Below, piece after piece: positions 20,227 to 29,700 of a stretch of 64,000 nucleotides of DNA. The notes beneath the pieces were generated by a model. It searched no databases. It was not told the DNA's origin and worked only from the letters and a program-made list of their open reading frames with translations. Each line of letters starts with the position of its first letter. Positions within the stretch are counted from its first letter, which is position 1. The stretch spans positions 806,001 through 870,000 of the forward strand of contig NZ_CP102480.1 of NCBI RefSeq assembly GCF_024662015.1. The letters run 5' to 3'. The stretch comes from Nisaea acidiphila. GTDB lineage: Bacteria > Pseudomonadota > Alphaproteobacteria > Thalassobaculales > Thalassobaculaceae. Both the position numbers and the translations under genes were made by a program.

Positions 20227-21129
20227 ATGTCACGCTATCTCCCGCCGCTCCGCCTCTTTGGCGTGTTCGAGACCGTCTGCCGCTCGGACAATCTGCGCGC
20301 CGCCGCGGCCGCGCTGAACGTTTCCCAGCCGGCGGTCAGCCAGTCCCTGAAGCAGCTCGAGGACCATATCGGCGCCCGCCTCATCAACCGCGAGACCCGC
20401 CCCGCCTCCCTTACCCGCGAAGGCGAGATCCTGCTGCGTGCCACCGAGGACGGCCTCGCGCGGATCTCCGGCGCCGTCGAGGAGATCCGCCGCCGCACCA
20501 CGCGCAACGGCTCGGCGGTGACGGTCTCCTGCTCCGTCGGCGTCGCGACCCACTGGCTGATGCCCCATCTCGAGAGCTTCTACATGCGCCATGCCGACAT
20601 CCAGGTGAACGTGATTACCTCGGAGAGCGGCGCGCCGGCGATCGCGCGCGACATCGATATCGCCATCCGCTTCGGCGACGGCAACTGGAGCGACGGCGCC
20701 GTCACCCGGCTTTTCGACGAACGAATAATGCCGGTCTGCACCCCCGAACTGGCCGCCTCCCTCGGTCTCACGAAAGAAACCCTGCACACCGCGCCGATGA
20801 TCCACGTCGAAACCGTCGACCCGCGCTGGCTTGGCTGGACCGATTACCTCGCGACGCTCGGCCTCGGGCGAGCGACGAACCCGGTGCAGCTCCGCTTTTC
20901 CAACTACGTCCAGGCCACCCAGGCCGCTCTCGCCGGCCGCGGTCTCGCGCTGGGCTGGCGCTCGATCACCGGAGGCTACGAGGCGGAAGGACGGCTGGTC
21001 GCACCTGTCGCAGCCCCGCTGACGCCGCCAAGCGCCTTCTTCGCGGTCACCGCACATGACCGAGAGGCAGAGGACGCAACGATGAAAATTCTCACCTGGC
21101 TTTCTGAGATAGGGGCGATGTTCGATTGA
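20227..21129 (+). CDS. LysR family regulator (GcvA-like)
   Basis: A 300-residue transcription factor with an N-terminal winged helix-turn-helix (NLRAAAAALNVSQPAVSQSL, residues about 20-39) and a periplasmic-binding-like effector domain with the GcvA-type core (DIDIAIRFGDGNW). It is divergent from the gamma-butyrobetaine hydroxylase-like gene with 186 bases between starts, the usual arrangement for control of the neighbour. An effector related to the oxygenase substrate is inferred. Confidence 0.92.
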   Translation: MSRYLPPLRLFGVFETVCRSDNLRAAAAALNVSQPAVSQSLKQLEDHIGARLINRETRPASLTREGEILLRATEDGLARISGAVEEIRRRTTRNGSAVTVSCSVGVATHWLMPHLESFYMRHADIQVNVITSESGAPAIARDIDIAIRFGDGNWSDGAVTRLFDERIMPVCTPELAASLGLTKETLHTAPMIHVETVDPRWLGWTDYLATLGLGRATNPVQLRFSNYVQATQAALAGRGLALGWRSITGGYEAEGRLVAPVAAPLTPPSAFFAVTAHDREAEDATMKILTWLSEIGAMFD

Positions 21130-21196
21130 CATTGGGCACGCGAGAGTTCGCATTCCCCGGTTCCACCGGAATGGCGTCCTGCGGAAGAGCCTCGGC

Positions 21197-21748
21197 TTAG
21201 AGCCTGAACCCGTAAGGTAGTAGCCGGTCGATATCGAGGATATCCGCGGTAAAATCCGGATCTCCGGTATCGACCAGAATCAAAGCCGCGCCGCCGGACT
21301 CGTCCCGGTCGATGAATTCGCGCATGACCTGCCGGCAGATCCCGCAGGGCGAGCGGTCCTGCAACGGGCCGTCCAGGCTGTCCGCGGTCGAGAGGGCGAG
21401 GAAACGGATCTTCCGGAAGCCTTTCGCCGCGGCGGCATGCAGCGCATTGCGCTCGCCGCAGACGGCGGCACCGTAGGAGGCATTTTCCACGTTCGCGCCG
21501 GTGATCACCCGGCCTTCCGGATCGTCCGCCATGATGACGGCCGCGCCGACATGGAAATTGGAATAAGGCGCGTGAGCACCGCGCGCCGCGTGCCGCGCCG
21601 CCTTCACGAGATCGCGCAGAACCGCCGGATCGGCTTTCACCCGCTTTTCCGGGATATGGAGACCGGCGAGGCGAAACGTCCCCGTTTCCGTCTTCAGATC
21701 CCGGTCCGCCGCCTCGACTGCCGGCAGCACGATCTCGATCTCGGCCAT
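21197..21748 (-). CDS. cdd: Cytidine deaminase with N-terminal extension
   Basis: About 183 residues. The zinc-dependent deaminase motifs are complete: YSNFHVGAA, NVENASYGAAVCGERNA (Cys plus catalytic Glu) and PCGICRQVMREF. Typical enzymes are about 130 residues. The extra ~45 N-terminal residues (MAEIEIVLPAVEAADRD onward) are open in frame after the ATG at 21748. That ATG lies 5 bases downstream of the hisI stop, so the two genes are probably translationally coupled. It converts cytidine and deoxycytidine to the uridine forms for salvage. Upstream open sequence belongs to hisI in another frame. Confidence 0.9.
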   Translation of the reverse strand: MAEIEIVLPAVEAADRDLKTETGTFRLAGLHIPEKRVKADPAVLRDLVKAARHAARGAHAPYSNFHVGAAVIMADDPEGRVITGANVENASYGAAVCGERNALHAAAAKGFRKIRFLALSTADSLDGPLQDRSPCGICRQVMREFIDRDESGGAALILVDTGDPDFTADILDIDRLLPYGFRL

Positions 21749-21752
21749 CCGC

Positions 21753-22211
21753 TCAGCCTTTTTTGCCGTAGACCGCGTCCGGATCGTAGGCCTTGCCGTC
21801 CTTGACCACGGTGAGCACCGCTTTCCCGTCCTCAATAGACGCCGCGCGGTAGAAACAGCTGTCATACCCCACGTGACAGGCCGGACCGGCAATCACGCGC
21901 AGCAGCACCACGTCCTGGTCGCAATCGGTTCGGAGCTCGACGAGCTTCTGCACATGGCCGCTGGTCGCGCCCTTGTGCCAGAGCTCTCCCCGTGAGCGGC
22001 TCCAGTAGACCGCCTCACCCAGTTCCAGCGTCTTGGCCAGCGACTCCCGATTCATGAAGGCGAACATCATCACCTCGCCGGTCTCGGCATGCTGGGTGAT
22101 ACAGGGGATCAGGCCGTCCGCGTCGAATTTCGGCTGGAAAGACGTACCTTCTTCGATTTCCGCCATGCTGCCGCGCTCGGCAAAGAGACTGTCCGCTGTC
22201 ATCGCTTTCAC
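21753..22211 (-). CDS. hisI: Phosphoribosyl-AMP cyclohydrolase
   Basis: A 152-residue single-domain HisI that opens the purine ring of PR-AMP in histidine synthesis. The signature [20 protein letters not shown] and [17 protein letters not shown] is followed by the zinc/magnesium ligands in [11 protein letters not shown] and [14 protein letters not shown]. There is no fused PR-ATP pyrophosphatase domain, as usual for Alphaproteobacteria. It is the first gene of a hisI-cdd pair. Alternative starts a few codons in (22202) are possible. Confidence 0.95.
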   Translation of the reverse strand: MKAMTADSLFAERGSMAEIEEGTSFQPKFDADGLIPCITQHAETGEVMMFAFMNRESLAKTLELGEAVYWSRSRGELWHKGATSGHVQKLVELRTDCDQDVVLLRVIAGPACHVGYDSCFYRAASIEDGKAVLTVVKDGKAYDPDAVYGKKG

Positions 22212-22335
22212 TCCATATTTCCGCTCCGGTTATAGGCTGCGCCCCGGCCCCGCCGCAACGGTGCCAAAAATTGGACCGATCCGGCACGGAGCGCGTACAA
22301 CAATCTTGAGCGAAGTTGAAAGTGACCGGCCCCGC

Positions 22336-23184
22336 ATGCCCGACGTGAAAGAACTCAAGTCCCTCGCAGACGCGGCCGTCGCCGTGCTCCAAACCGGCGA
22401 CACCCGCGAGAAGGCGACCCTCGGGCGCGCTGTCGTCGCGCTCTGGAATGAAGGCGGTTTCGGCGAGATCGGGACCGCCGCGCCGCCGGACCGTCCCGCC
22501 CGTCCGGAGCTCCCTGCCCTGCGGCCGCCCCGCGAGGTCCCGAAACGGAAGATCACGGCAGCCCCGGAGGGCCGGATCGCGCTGCTGCACGCGCTCGCCC
22601 ATATCGAACTCAACGCGATCGACCTCTCCTGGGACATGATCGCCCGCTATACCGGGCACGATCTGCCGGAAGGCTTCTTCATCGACTGGATGAAGGTCGC
22701 GGACGACGAGTCCAAACACTTCCTGATGATCTCCGACCGGCTGGAAGACCTCGGCTCATATTACGGTGCGCTCAATGCCCATGACGGGCTCTGGCTCGCG
22801 GCGACCGAGACCGCGCACGACCTGCTCGCGCGCCTCTCCATCGTCCCGCTGGTGCTGGAAGCGCGCGGACTCGACGTGACGCCGGCGATGATCGAGAAGA
22901 TGCGCGAGGTCGGCGACGATCCGAGCGCGGATATCCTGCAGGTTATCTTCGATGACGAGATCACACATGTCGCGGTGGGAAAACGCTGGTTCGACCATGT
23001 CTGCGACCGCGAGGGAAAGCCCCGGGTCGAGACCTGGCAGCACCTCGTCCGCACCCATTTCCGCGGAGGGGTGAAACCGCCCTTCAACATCCCGGCGCGT
23101 GAGCTTGCGGGTTTCGCCGCCGCCTTCTACGTTCCGCTCGGCGAGGAATATCTCGCCAAACAGAACGGTGGAAACAGCGCATGA
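22336..23184 (+). CDS. DUF455 ferritin-like protein
   Basis: About 282 residues of the DUF455 family, helical proteins of the ferritin-like fold. Conserved carboxylate/histidine pairs are visible in LAHIELNAIDLSWDM, VADDESKHFLMISDRL, ETAHDLLARL and DDEITHVAVGKRWF, consistent with a di-iron or related metal centre. The frame is open upstream over the hisI 5' region, but homology-like sequence begins at the ATG at 22336. The stop overlaps the next start by four bases (ATGA), so it is coupled to the cyclase gene. The substrate is not established for the family. Confidence 0.86.
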   Translation: MPDVKELKSLADAAVAVLQTGDTREKATLGRAVVALWNEGGFGEIGTAAPPDRPARPELPALRPPREVPKRKITAAPEGRIALLHALAHIELNAIDLSWDMIARYTGHDLPEGFFIDWMKVADDESKHFLMISDRLEDLGSYYGALNAHDGLWLAATETAHDLLARLSIVPLVLEARGLDVTPAMIEKMREVGDDPSADILQVIFDDEITHVAVGKRWFDHVCDREGKPRVETWQHLVRTHFRGGVKPPFNIPARELAGFAAAFYVPLGEEYLAKQNGGNSA

Positions 23185-25007
23185 GCACCCTGCTGTCGCG
23201 TGAGTTCGTCTACCATTTCGACGCGCCCCGTACGCTTGTCTGGGAGGCGCTGGCCGACACCAAGCGATACAACGAATCCATCGGCCTGCCGAAGCACGAG
23301 ATCCGCGAGGAGGAGCAGCCGGACGGAAGCGTCCGCTTCTTCGCCACCGCGAAACTCGGTCCGGTCACCCTGCACTGGGAAGACATTCCCCAGGAATGGG
23401 CCTCGGGACGCTGGTTCCGACACCGCCGCCTGTTTCTGAAAGGCCCGCTGAAGCAGCTCAATGTCTTCGTCCGCTTCGAGGACGAGGGCGAGGGCTGCGT
23501 GGTGCATTACCGGATCGACGTCGAGCCCGCCGGCCTCCTCGGCGGCCTGATCGCCCGCAAGGGTATCTTCGCGACGACGGAACGGAACTTCCATCAGGTC
23601 TCGGAAAACGTAGAGGCCTGGGCGAAGGAACAGGCCGAGACGCCCTACCCGACGGAACCGGTCACGCTGGACGAGACCCACAGCCGCCGCCTGGAAACCG
23701 CGCTCGGCCGGGTCGACGCCTCGCGCTACGGCCACGGGCTCGGGCGCCGGCTCGCGGAATGGCTGCTCTCGGCCCAGGAGGTCGACCTGATGAGCATCCG
23801 CCCGCTGAAGCTCGCGCGGATGTGGGAGGAAGAAGAACGCCACGTCATCGAGCTTTGCCTCGAGGCGGTGAAGGACGGGCTGCTCGAAAGCCGCTGGGAT
23901 CTGCTCTGCCCGCGCTGCAAGGGCGCCAAGCTGACCACTTCCGGCCTCGACGAACTGCCGGAAGGCGCGCATTGCCCCTCCTGCAACATCAGTTACGACC
24001 GCGACTTCGCCCGGAACGTGGAACTGACCTTCCAGCCGGCGGCAGGGATCCGCAAGGTCGTGCACGGCGAATTCTGCCTGTTCGGACCGATGTCGACGCC
24101 TCATGTCCGCCTGCAGGTCCGCGTCGCGCCCGGCGGCAGCGAGAGTGTCGAGACAGCGCTCGCGCCCGGCTCCTACCGTATCCGCACCCTGGAACCCGGC
24201 CCCGAGCGGATCCTCGACTTCTCGGGCGGCGGATTTCCCGCGCTCTCCATCGGCGAAGCGGAGATTGCCGTCGAGACAGAGGAACCGGAGCTGGGCACGG
24301 TCACCCTCCGGAACCGATGCGAGCGCCCCCGCGTCGTCATCGTCGAGGCCCGCGACTGGGCCGAGGACGCACTCACCGCGCACCGTGTCACCACGATGCA
24401 GGCTTTCCGCAACCTCTTCGCCGAGGACGTGCTGCGCGGCGGGGACGAGGTGGGGATCGCCCATATCACCCTGATGTTCACGGATCTCTCCGGCTCGACC
24501 GCCCTCTACGAGAAGATCGGCGACGCACCGGCCTACGGCCTCGTACGGGAGCATTTCGATTTTCTCTCCCGTATCGTCCGGGACAATGACGGCGGCGTCA
24601 TCAAGACCATCGGCGACGCGGTCATGGCGGCCTTTACCGAACCGGGAAACGGCATCAAGGCCGCGCTCGAAATTCGCGAGCATGTCGCGGAGTTCAACCG
24701 CGCGCACCGGTCCAACCCGATCGGTCTCAAGCTCGGCCTGCATGCCGGCCCCTGCATCGCCGTCACCCTGAACGGCCGGCTGGATTATTTCGGCGGCACA
24801 GTGAACATGGCGGCCCGGCTGCAAGGCGAGGCCGGGCCCGGCGAGATCGTGATCAGCGAGGCCATTGCCGCCGATCCCGCGGCGGCGGAGATGCTGAAAT
24901 CGCAATGGCTGGAGGCGGACCGGCAAGCTATAAGAGGCTTCAAAGATCCCGTCAGCTTCCGGCGGCTCCCGCCGGGCGGCACAGCAATAAAATCAGCATC
25001 CGAATGA
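23181..25007 (+). CDS. SRPBCC - zinc-ribbon - class III adenylate/guanylate cyclase fusion
   Basis: A 608-residue protein. Residues 1-150 look like an SRPBCC/START-like ligand-binding domain (REFVYHFDAPRTLVWEALAD). A middle DUF5939-type region carries a CPRC...CPSC zinc-ribbon near residues 238-265. Residues about 430-600 are a class III cyclase: metal Asp in MFTDLSGSTALYEKIGD, second Asp in IKTIGDAVMAAF, GLHAGP, and the Asn/Arg transition-state pair in GGTVNMAARLQGE. All key catalytic residues appear present. It is translationally coupled to DUF455. It has no transmembrane segment, so it is probably a soluble ligand-responsive cyclase. Confidence 0.88.
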   Translation: MSTLLSREFVYHFDAPRTLVWEALADTKRYNESIGLPKHEIREEEQPDGSVRFFATAKLGPVTLHWEDIPQEWASGRWFRHRRLFLKGPLKQLNVFVRFEDEGEGCVVHYRIDVEPAGLLGGLIARKGIFATTERNFHQVSENVEAWAKEQAETPYPTEPVTLDETHSRRLETALGRVDASRYGHGLGRRLAEWLLSAQEVDLMSIRPLKLARMWEEEERHVIELCLEAVKDGLLESRWDLLCPRCKGAKLTTSGLDELPEGAHCPSCNISYDRDFARNVELTFQPAAGIRKVVHGEFCLFGPMSTPHVRLQVRVAPGGSESVETALAPGSYRIRTLEPGPERILDFSGGGFPALSIGEAEIAVETEEPELGTVTLRNRCERPRVVIVEARDWAEDALTAHRVTTMQAFRNLFAEDVLRGGDEVGIAHITLMFTDLSGSTALYEKIGDAPAYGLVREHFDFLSRIVRDNDGGVIKTIGDAVMAAFTEPGNGIKAALEIREHVAEFNRAHRSNPIGLKLGLHAGPCIAVTLNGRLDYFGGTVNMAARLQGEAGPGEIVISEAIAADPAAAEMLKSQWLEADRQAIRGFKDPVSFRRLPPGGTAIKSASE

Positions 25008-25020
25008 AAGGCCGCGCGCC

Positions 25021-26178
25021 ATGAGCCCGGACTCCTCCGTCCCGTCCAACACTCCGAAAGTCGATCCCGAAGACATCCTCGAAGGCATCCTCGACTGGGT
25101 CGAGGCGGAAAGCCCGACCACCGACGCCGCGGCGGTCAACAAGGTCGCCGATAAGGTCCAGGACCTCTACAAGGACCTCGGTCTCGCGATCGAGCGCACG
25201 CCGGGCCGCGACGGTTTCGGCGACATCATCCGCGCGCGCACCGCGAACGCGTCCGGCGAGAAGGGCATTCTGGTCCTCTGCCATATCGACACGGTGCACC
25301 CGGTCGGCGTGAAGGACGGCGAGTTGAAGATCCGCCGCGAGGGCGACGAGATCTACGGCCCCGGCATCTACGACATGAAGTCCGGCGCCTACCTGCCTTA
25401 TTACGCCTACCGCCACCTGCATCGCCTCGGCGGCACGACGAAACTGCCGGTGACCTTCCTCTATGTCTCCGAGGAAGAAGTCGGCAGCCCGATCAGCCAG
25501 GAAATCATCGAGGAAGAGGCCCGCAAGGCGAAATACGTGCTCGTCACCGAGCCCGCGCGCGACGGCGGCAAGGTCGTCGTGGCGCGCAAAGGAGTCGGCC
25601 GCTTCGTCATGAAGATCACCGGCCGACCGGCCCATGCCGGCGCCAAGCACGAGGACGGCCGCAGCGCGATCAGCGAGCTCGCCAACCAGATCAGGGCGAT
25701 CGACGCCATGGTCGATTACGAGCGCGGCGTCACCACCAATGTCGGCATGATCAGCGGCGGCACCGCAGTCAACGTGGTCGCGCGCGACGTGGTTGCGGAA
25801 ATCGACCTCCGCGTCCTCACCAAGGAGGACGGCGAGGAGATGACAGCGAAAATCCTCGGCCTCAAAGCCTTGACCCCGGACGTCAGTGTCGAGGTCACCG
25901 GCGGCATGAACCGTCCGCCCTTCGAGGCGACCGAGGAGAGCCTGAAGCTTTTCGAGCACGCGAAGGTCTGCGCCGCCGAAGCCGGCCTCACCCTCGAAGC
26001 GACCGAGAGCACAGGCGGCGGCAGCGACGGCAACTTCACCGCCGCCCTCGGCGTCCCCACCCTCGACGGCCTCGGCGCCGATGGCGCGGGTGCGCATACG
26101 CTGGAAGAGAAGATCTTTTTCTCCTCGCTCGAGCCCCGCGCCAAGATGTGGGTGCGCTTGCTGGAGACGCTTGAGTAG
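25021..26178 (+). CDS. M20 family metallopeptidase (glutamate carboxypeptidase-like)
   Basis: A 385-residue di-zinc amidohydrolase/peptidase. Metal ligands are seen in LCHIDTVHP (His, Asp), GIYDMKSGAY (bridging Asp), SEEEVGSP (catalytic Glu and ligand) and the C-terminal GAHTLEEKIFF (His). The dimerisation lid domain occupies about residues 195-300. Length and layout resemble bacterial carboxypeptidase G2-like enzymes. It follows the cyclase by 13 bases and is likely in the same transcript. It shows no signal peptide, so a cytoplasmic location is inferred. Confidence 0.9.
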   Translation: MSPDSSVPSNTPKVDPEDILEGILDWVEAESPTTDAAAVNKVADKVQDLYKDLGLAIERTPGRDGFGDIIRARTANASGEKGILVLCHIDTVHPVGVKDGELKIRREGDEIYGPGIYDMKSGAYLPYYAYRHLHRLGGTTKLPVTFLYVSEEEVGSPISQEIIEEEARKAKYVLVTEPARDGGKVVVARKGVGRFVMKITGRPAHAGAKHEDGRSAISELANQIRAIDAMVDYERGVTTNVGMISGGTAVNVVARDVVAEIDLRVLTKEDGEEMTAKILGLKALTPDVSVEVTGGMNRPPFEATEESLKLFEHAKVCAAEAGLTLEATESTGGGSDGNFTAALGVPTLDGLGADGAGAHTLEEKIFFSSLEPRAKMWVRLLETLE

Positions 26179-26210
26179 GGGTCGCACCCGGGCTTCAAAT
26201 ACCACAAGAG

Positions 26211-26297
26211 GTCGTCATCCCCGCGAACGCGGGGACCCAGAGATCCAAGATCGTCGCTCTAGGCTCACTGGGTCCCCACTTGCGTGGGGATGACGAC
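26211..26297. repeat. Palindromic dispersed repeat, copy A
   Basis: An 87-base element bounded by GTCGTCATCCCC and GGGGATGACGAC. Each arm contains its own small hairpin (CCCCGCGAACGCGGGG on the left, CCCCACTTGCGTGGGG on the right), joined by a GGGACCCAG...CTGGGTCCC inner inverted repeat. It lies just downstream of the M20 gene and next to the stop of the GIY-YIG gene. Compared with copy B the two arms are exchanged, so A and B are inverted relative to each other. Confidence 0.85.
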
Positions 26298-26312
26298 TTT
26301 ATATCTGAGTGT

Positions 26313-26597
26313 TCAGAACAAATCCGGATACAGATCGCGCCAACGCGGGTTCTGCCGTTCGATCAGTTCGAGCTTCCAGCGGCGGCGCCATTTCTTGACC
26401 TGACGCTCGCGCCGAACCGCATTTTCCATGGTCTCGTGCAGCTCGAAATAGACCAGCGTCTTGACGCCGTATTGTGCAGTGAAGCCGCCGGCCATTCCAC
26501 GTTTGTGCTGCGCGACTCGAGCCGTCAGATCCGACGTGACGCCGGTATAGAGCGTCCCGTTGCGTTTGCTGGCGAGGATGCAAAGAAATGGTCCCAT
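26313..26597 (-). CDS. GIY-YIG domain nuclease, small stand-alone type
   Basis: A 94-residue protein consisting only of the GIY-YIG domain. It has LYTGVTSDLTARVAQHK (the second motif, with the catalytic Arg), KTLVYFELHETMENAVRRE (catalytic-type Glu) and KKWRRRWKLELIE. This is the UPF0213/YhbQ-like class sometimes annotated as an excinuclease C-like protein. It is flanked on both sides by inverted copies of an ~87-base palindromic repeat, 15 bases from one and 42 from the other. That suggests it may move with, or act on, these repeats. Confidence 0.88.
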   Translation of the reverse strand: MGPFLCILASKRNGTLYTGVTSDLTARVAQHKRGMAGGFTAQYGVKTLVYFELHETMENAVRRERQVKKWRRRWKLELIERQNPRWRDLYPDLF

Positions 26598-26639
26598 GTC
26601 CCCTCATTGGGACGAGCAGGCCATTTTTCCCAGCAAACG

Positions 26640-26726
26640 GTCGTCATCCCCACGCAAGTGGGGACCCAGGGATCGCAGAACGCGGACCTATGTTCCTTGG
26701 GTCCCCGCGTTCGCGGGAATGACGAC
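26640..26726. repeat. Palindromic dispersed repeat, copy B
   Basis: An 87-base element with ends GTCGTCATCCCC and GGGAATGACGAC. Left-arm hairpin CCCCACGCAAGTGGGG and right-arm CCCCGCGTTCGCGGG match the arms of copy A in inverted order. It sits between the GIY-YIG start and the stop of the ABC transporter, so it could also act as a transcript-end hairpin. Confidence 0.85.
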
Positions 26727-26749
26727 CGTTGTTGAAGCGCGAGGCCTAA

Positions 26750-29700
26750 TTACTCCGCAGCCACCGCGGACGCGAGCTGGTGCGAGACCAGCTTCGCGTA
26801 GAGGCCGCCCTTTGCCACCAGTTCCTCATGCGTCCCGGTCTCCATCAGCGCGCCCTCGCTCAGCACTGCGATCAGGTCGGCGTCGCGGATCGTCGAGAGC
26901 CGGTGGGCGATGACCACCGTGGTGCGGTCGGACTGCAAGCGGTTCAGCGCAACACGGACGGCGCGCTCGTTCACGGCGTCGAGATGCGAGGTCGCCTCGT
27001 CGAGGATGAGCACCGGAGCATCCTTCAGGAAGGCCCGCGCAATGGCGACACGCTGGCGCTGGCCGCCGGAAAGGCTGGTGCCGCGCTCGCCGACCGGGGT
27101 GTCGAGCCCATCCGGCAGCATCGCCACCAGATCCTCCAGGGAGGCATGGCGCACGGCCGCCTTCAGTTCCTCCTCGCCCGCGCCCGGCTTTGCCAGCAGG
27201 ATGTTGGCGCGGAGCGTGTCGTTGAAGAGGTAGGTGTCCTGCGCCACCAGCGCGATCCGGCTGCGCAGCTCGTCGAGCTTGTAGTCGCGCAGATCAGTGC
27301 CGTTCATCAGCACCCTGCCCGCATCCGGATCCCAGAACCGCATCAGCATCTGCGCCAAAGTGGTCTTCCCGGCCCCGGAGGTGCCGACCAGCGCCACCGT
27401 CTTGCCCGCCGGGATCTCCAGCGTGAAGTTGCGGATCGCGCGGCGGTTCTGCCCCGGATAGCGGAAATCCACCTTCTCCAGCGCGAGCGAGACCGGGCCG
27501 CCCTTGGCGTCCGCGCCCGGCCCGTCCGTCACTGGCACAGGCTCGTTCCAGAGACCGTAGACCCGCCGCGTCGAGCCGAGCGTGTCGGCGAGCTGGCGGC
27601 CGATCTGCGCGATCTCCGAGACCGGCAGGAAGGCGGCCATGGCGAGGATGGTGAGCAGCGGCAGGACGCCCGCATCGATCATCCCCGAAGCCGCGAGCGC
27701 GGCACCGGTGACGACGATGGCGAGGCCGCCGAGGCCAGTCAGCGCCTCCAGAAGGCTCTGCTGCGCCGTCAGTTCCCGGAAGAACGGCAGCCGCAGATCG
27801 ATATGTTTCTGGCCGAGTGCGTCGAGCTTGTCACCGCGCCGCGCTTCCTGCTGGAAAGCAACGATCTCGCCGAGGCCCTGCACGCTGTCCACCGCGAAGG
27901 CACCGAGCTCGCCCGAGGCCTCGCGCGCTTCCGAGCCGAGCCGGTCGACCCGTCGCCGCATCAGGAAGGGGCTGAGCCCGACCGCGAGCAGGAACGGCGT
28001 CAGGGTGAGCGCCAGCGCCGGGCTTTCCGCGCCAAGCCAGAGCAGCACGCAACCCGGCACCAGTATGGCGACGAAAGCCGGCGCCACCGTGTGGGCGAAG
28101 AAATACTCGACCAACTCGATATCGTGGGTGACAAGCGTCATCAGATCACCGGTCCGGCGCCGGACGAGATACGCCGGTGCCAGCGCGTCGAGCTTGCGAT
28201 AGGCCTCGATCCGCATCTCGGCGAGCAGGCGGAAGGCCATGTCATGGGCGAGCCAGCTCTCCAGCCAGTGCAGCACACCGGAAAGCGGCGCCACCGCCGC
28301 GAGCGCCCAAAGCCAGGGGGTGAAATCCTCCCCGTTCTTCAGAGCCAGCACGACGAAGGCGCTGAGCACGCCGACGCCGATGAAACCGACGACGCGGAGC
28401 ACGCCGAACAGGAAGGTGAAGATGAGCCGCCCCTTCCAGGGCATGATGACCTTCATCAGCTCGACCACCACCTGGAACCAGGTGAGACCTTCAGCCTTGA
28501 TGATCCCTTCGGTCGGCGCCTGCACGGCCCCGCCGGGAATGTCCGAAAGCGTTTCGGCGGCAGGCTCCGGCGCCTCCTCGCTCACCACCGGCTCGGCCGT
28601 CTTCGCCGCTGCAGCCTCCCGTGCCTGTTCCGCCATCAGACCGGCATAGAGCCCGCCCGCCTTCATCAGGGCGGAATGAGCGCCTTCCTCGGCCACCTTG
28701 CCTTGGTCGAGCACCAGAATGCGGTCGCAATCGATCACGCTGGAGAGCCGGTGCGCGAGGACGAGCGTCGTGCGGCCCTTCATCAGCCGGTTCAGTGCGT
28801 CCTGGATCACCGCCTCGTTCTCGGCATCGACGGCTGAGAGCGCCTCGTCGAGCACCAGGATCGGGGTGTCGCGCAGCAGCGCCCGGGCGATCGCCACGCG
28901 CTGGCGCTGGCCGCCGGAGAGCTTGATGCCGCGCTCGCCGATCACCGTCCCGTAGCCGTCCGGCAGACCCTCGATGAAAGCGTGGATGTTGGCGGCCTTC
29001 GCCGCAGCAACGACTGCGGCATGATCCGCCGCCGGGTCGCCCATGCGGATATTCTCCTCGACCGTGCCGTGGAAGAGGAAGGTGTCCTGATTGACGACGG
29101 AGATCATCGCGCGGATCTGCTCGAAGGAGAGTTCGTTCAGCGGCTTTCCACCGAGCAGGATGCGGCCCTCGACCGGGTCGAAGAAACGCAACAGCAGGCG
29201 GACGACGGAACTCTTGCCGCAGCCGCTGGGGCCGACAAGGCCGATGCGCTCGCCCGGCTTCACCGCGAAGTCGAGCCTGTCATGCACCGTGCGCTGGTTG
29301 CCCGGATAGCGGAAGCCGACCTGTTCGAAGGCGATGGAAGGCTCCAGCGTTCCCGAAACACCTGTGGCGGCATCCTCGACATCCGCCTCGCCGTCGAGCA
29401 CCCGGTAGATGCCTTTGGCGGCGGAGAGGCCGACCATGCCTTCGTGCAACACGTTGCGCAGCTCGCGCATCGGCCGGAAGACCTCGACGCCGAGCATCAG
29501 GATGACAAGCAGAGAGGTCAGCTCCAGTTGCCCCTCCACCACGCGGAAGGCACCGAGCCCGAGTGCAGCGGCCGCGCCGCAGGCGATCGCGCTGTCGGTA
29601 ATTCCGCGTGCCAGGACATTGCCGCTCAGCACCCACATGGTGCTGCGGAACACGTCCCGCGCCTTCACTTCCAGGATGTCGCCGCGTGCCCTGCTCTGGC

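Noticed and set aside
26211-26726. The palindromic repeats as a CRISPR array
   Set aside because: There are only two copies here, inverted relative to each other, with a gene between them and no regular spacers or cas genes.
26780-28837. A 685-codon plus-strand open frame opposite the ABC exporter
   Set aside because: It is a shadow frame with His/Arg/Asp-biased composition. The ABC motifs on the minus strand are complete.
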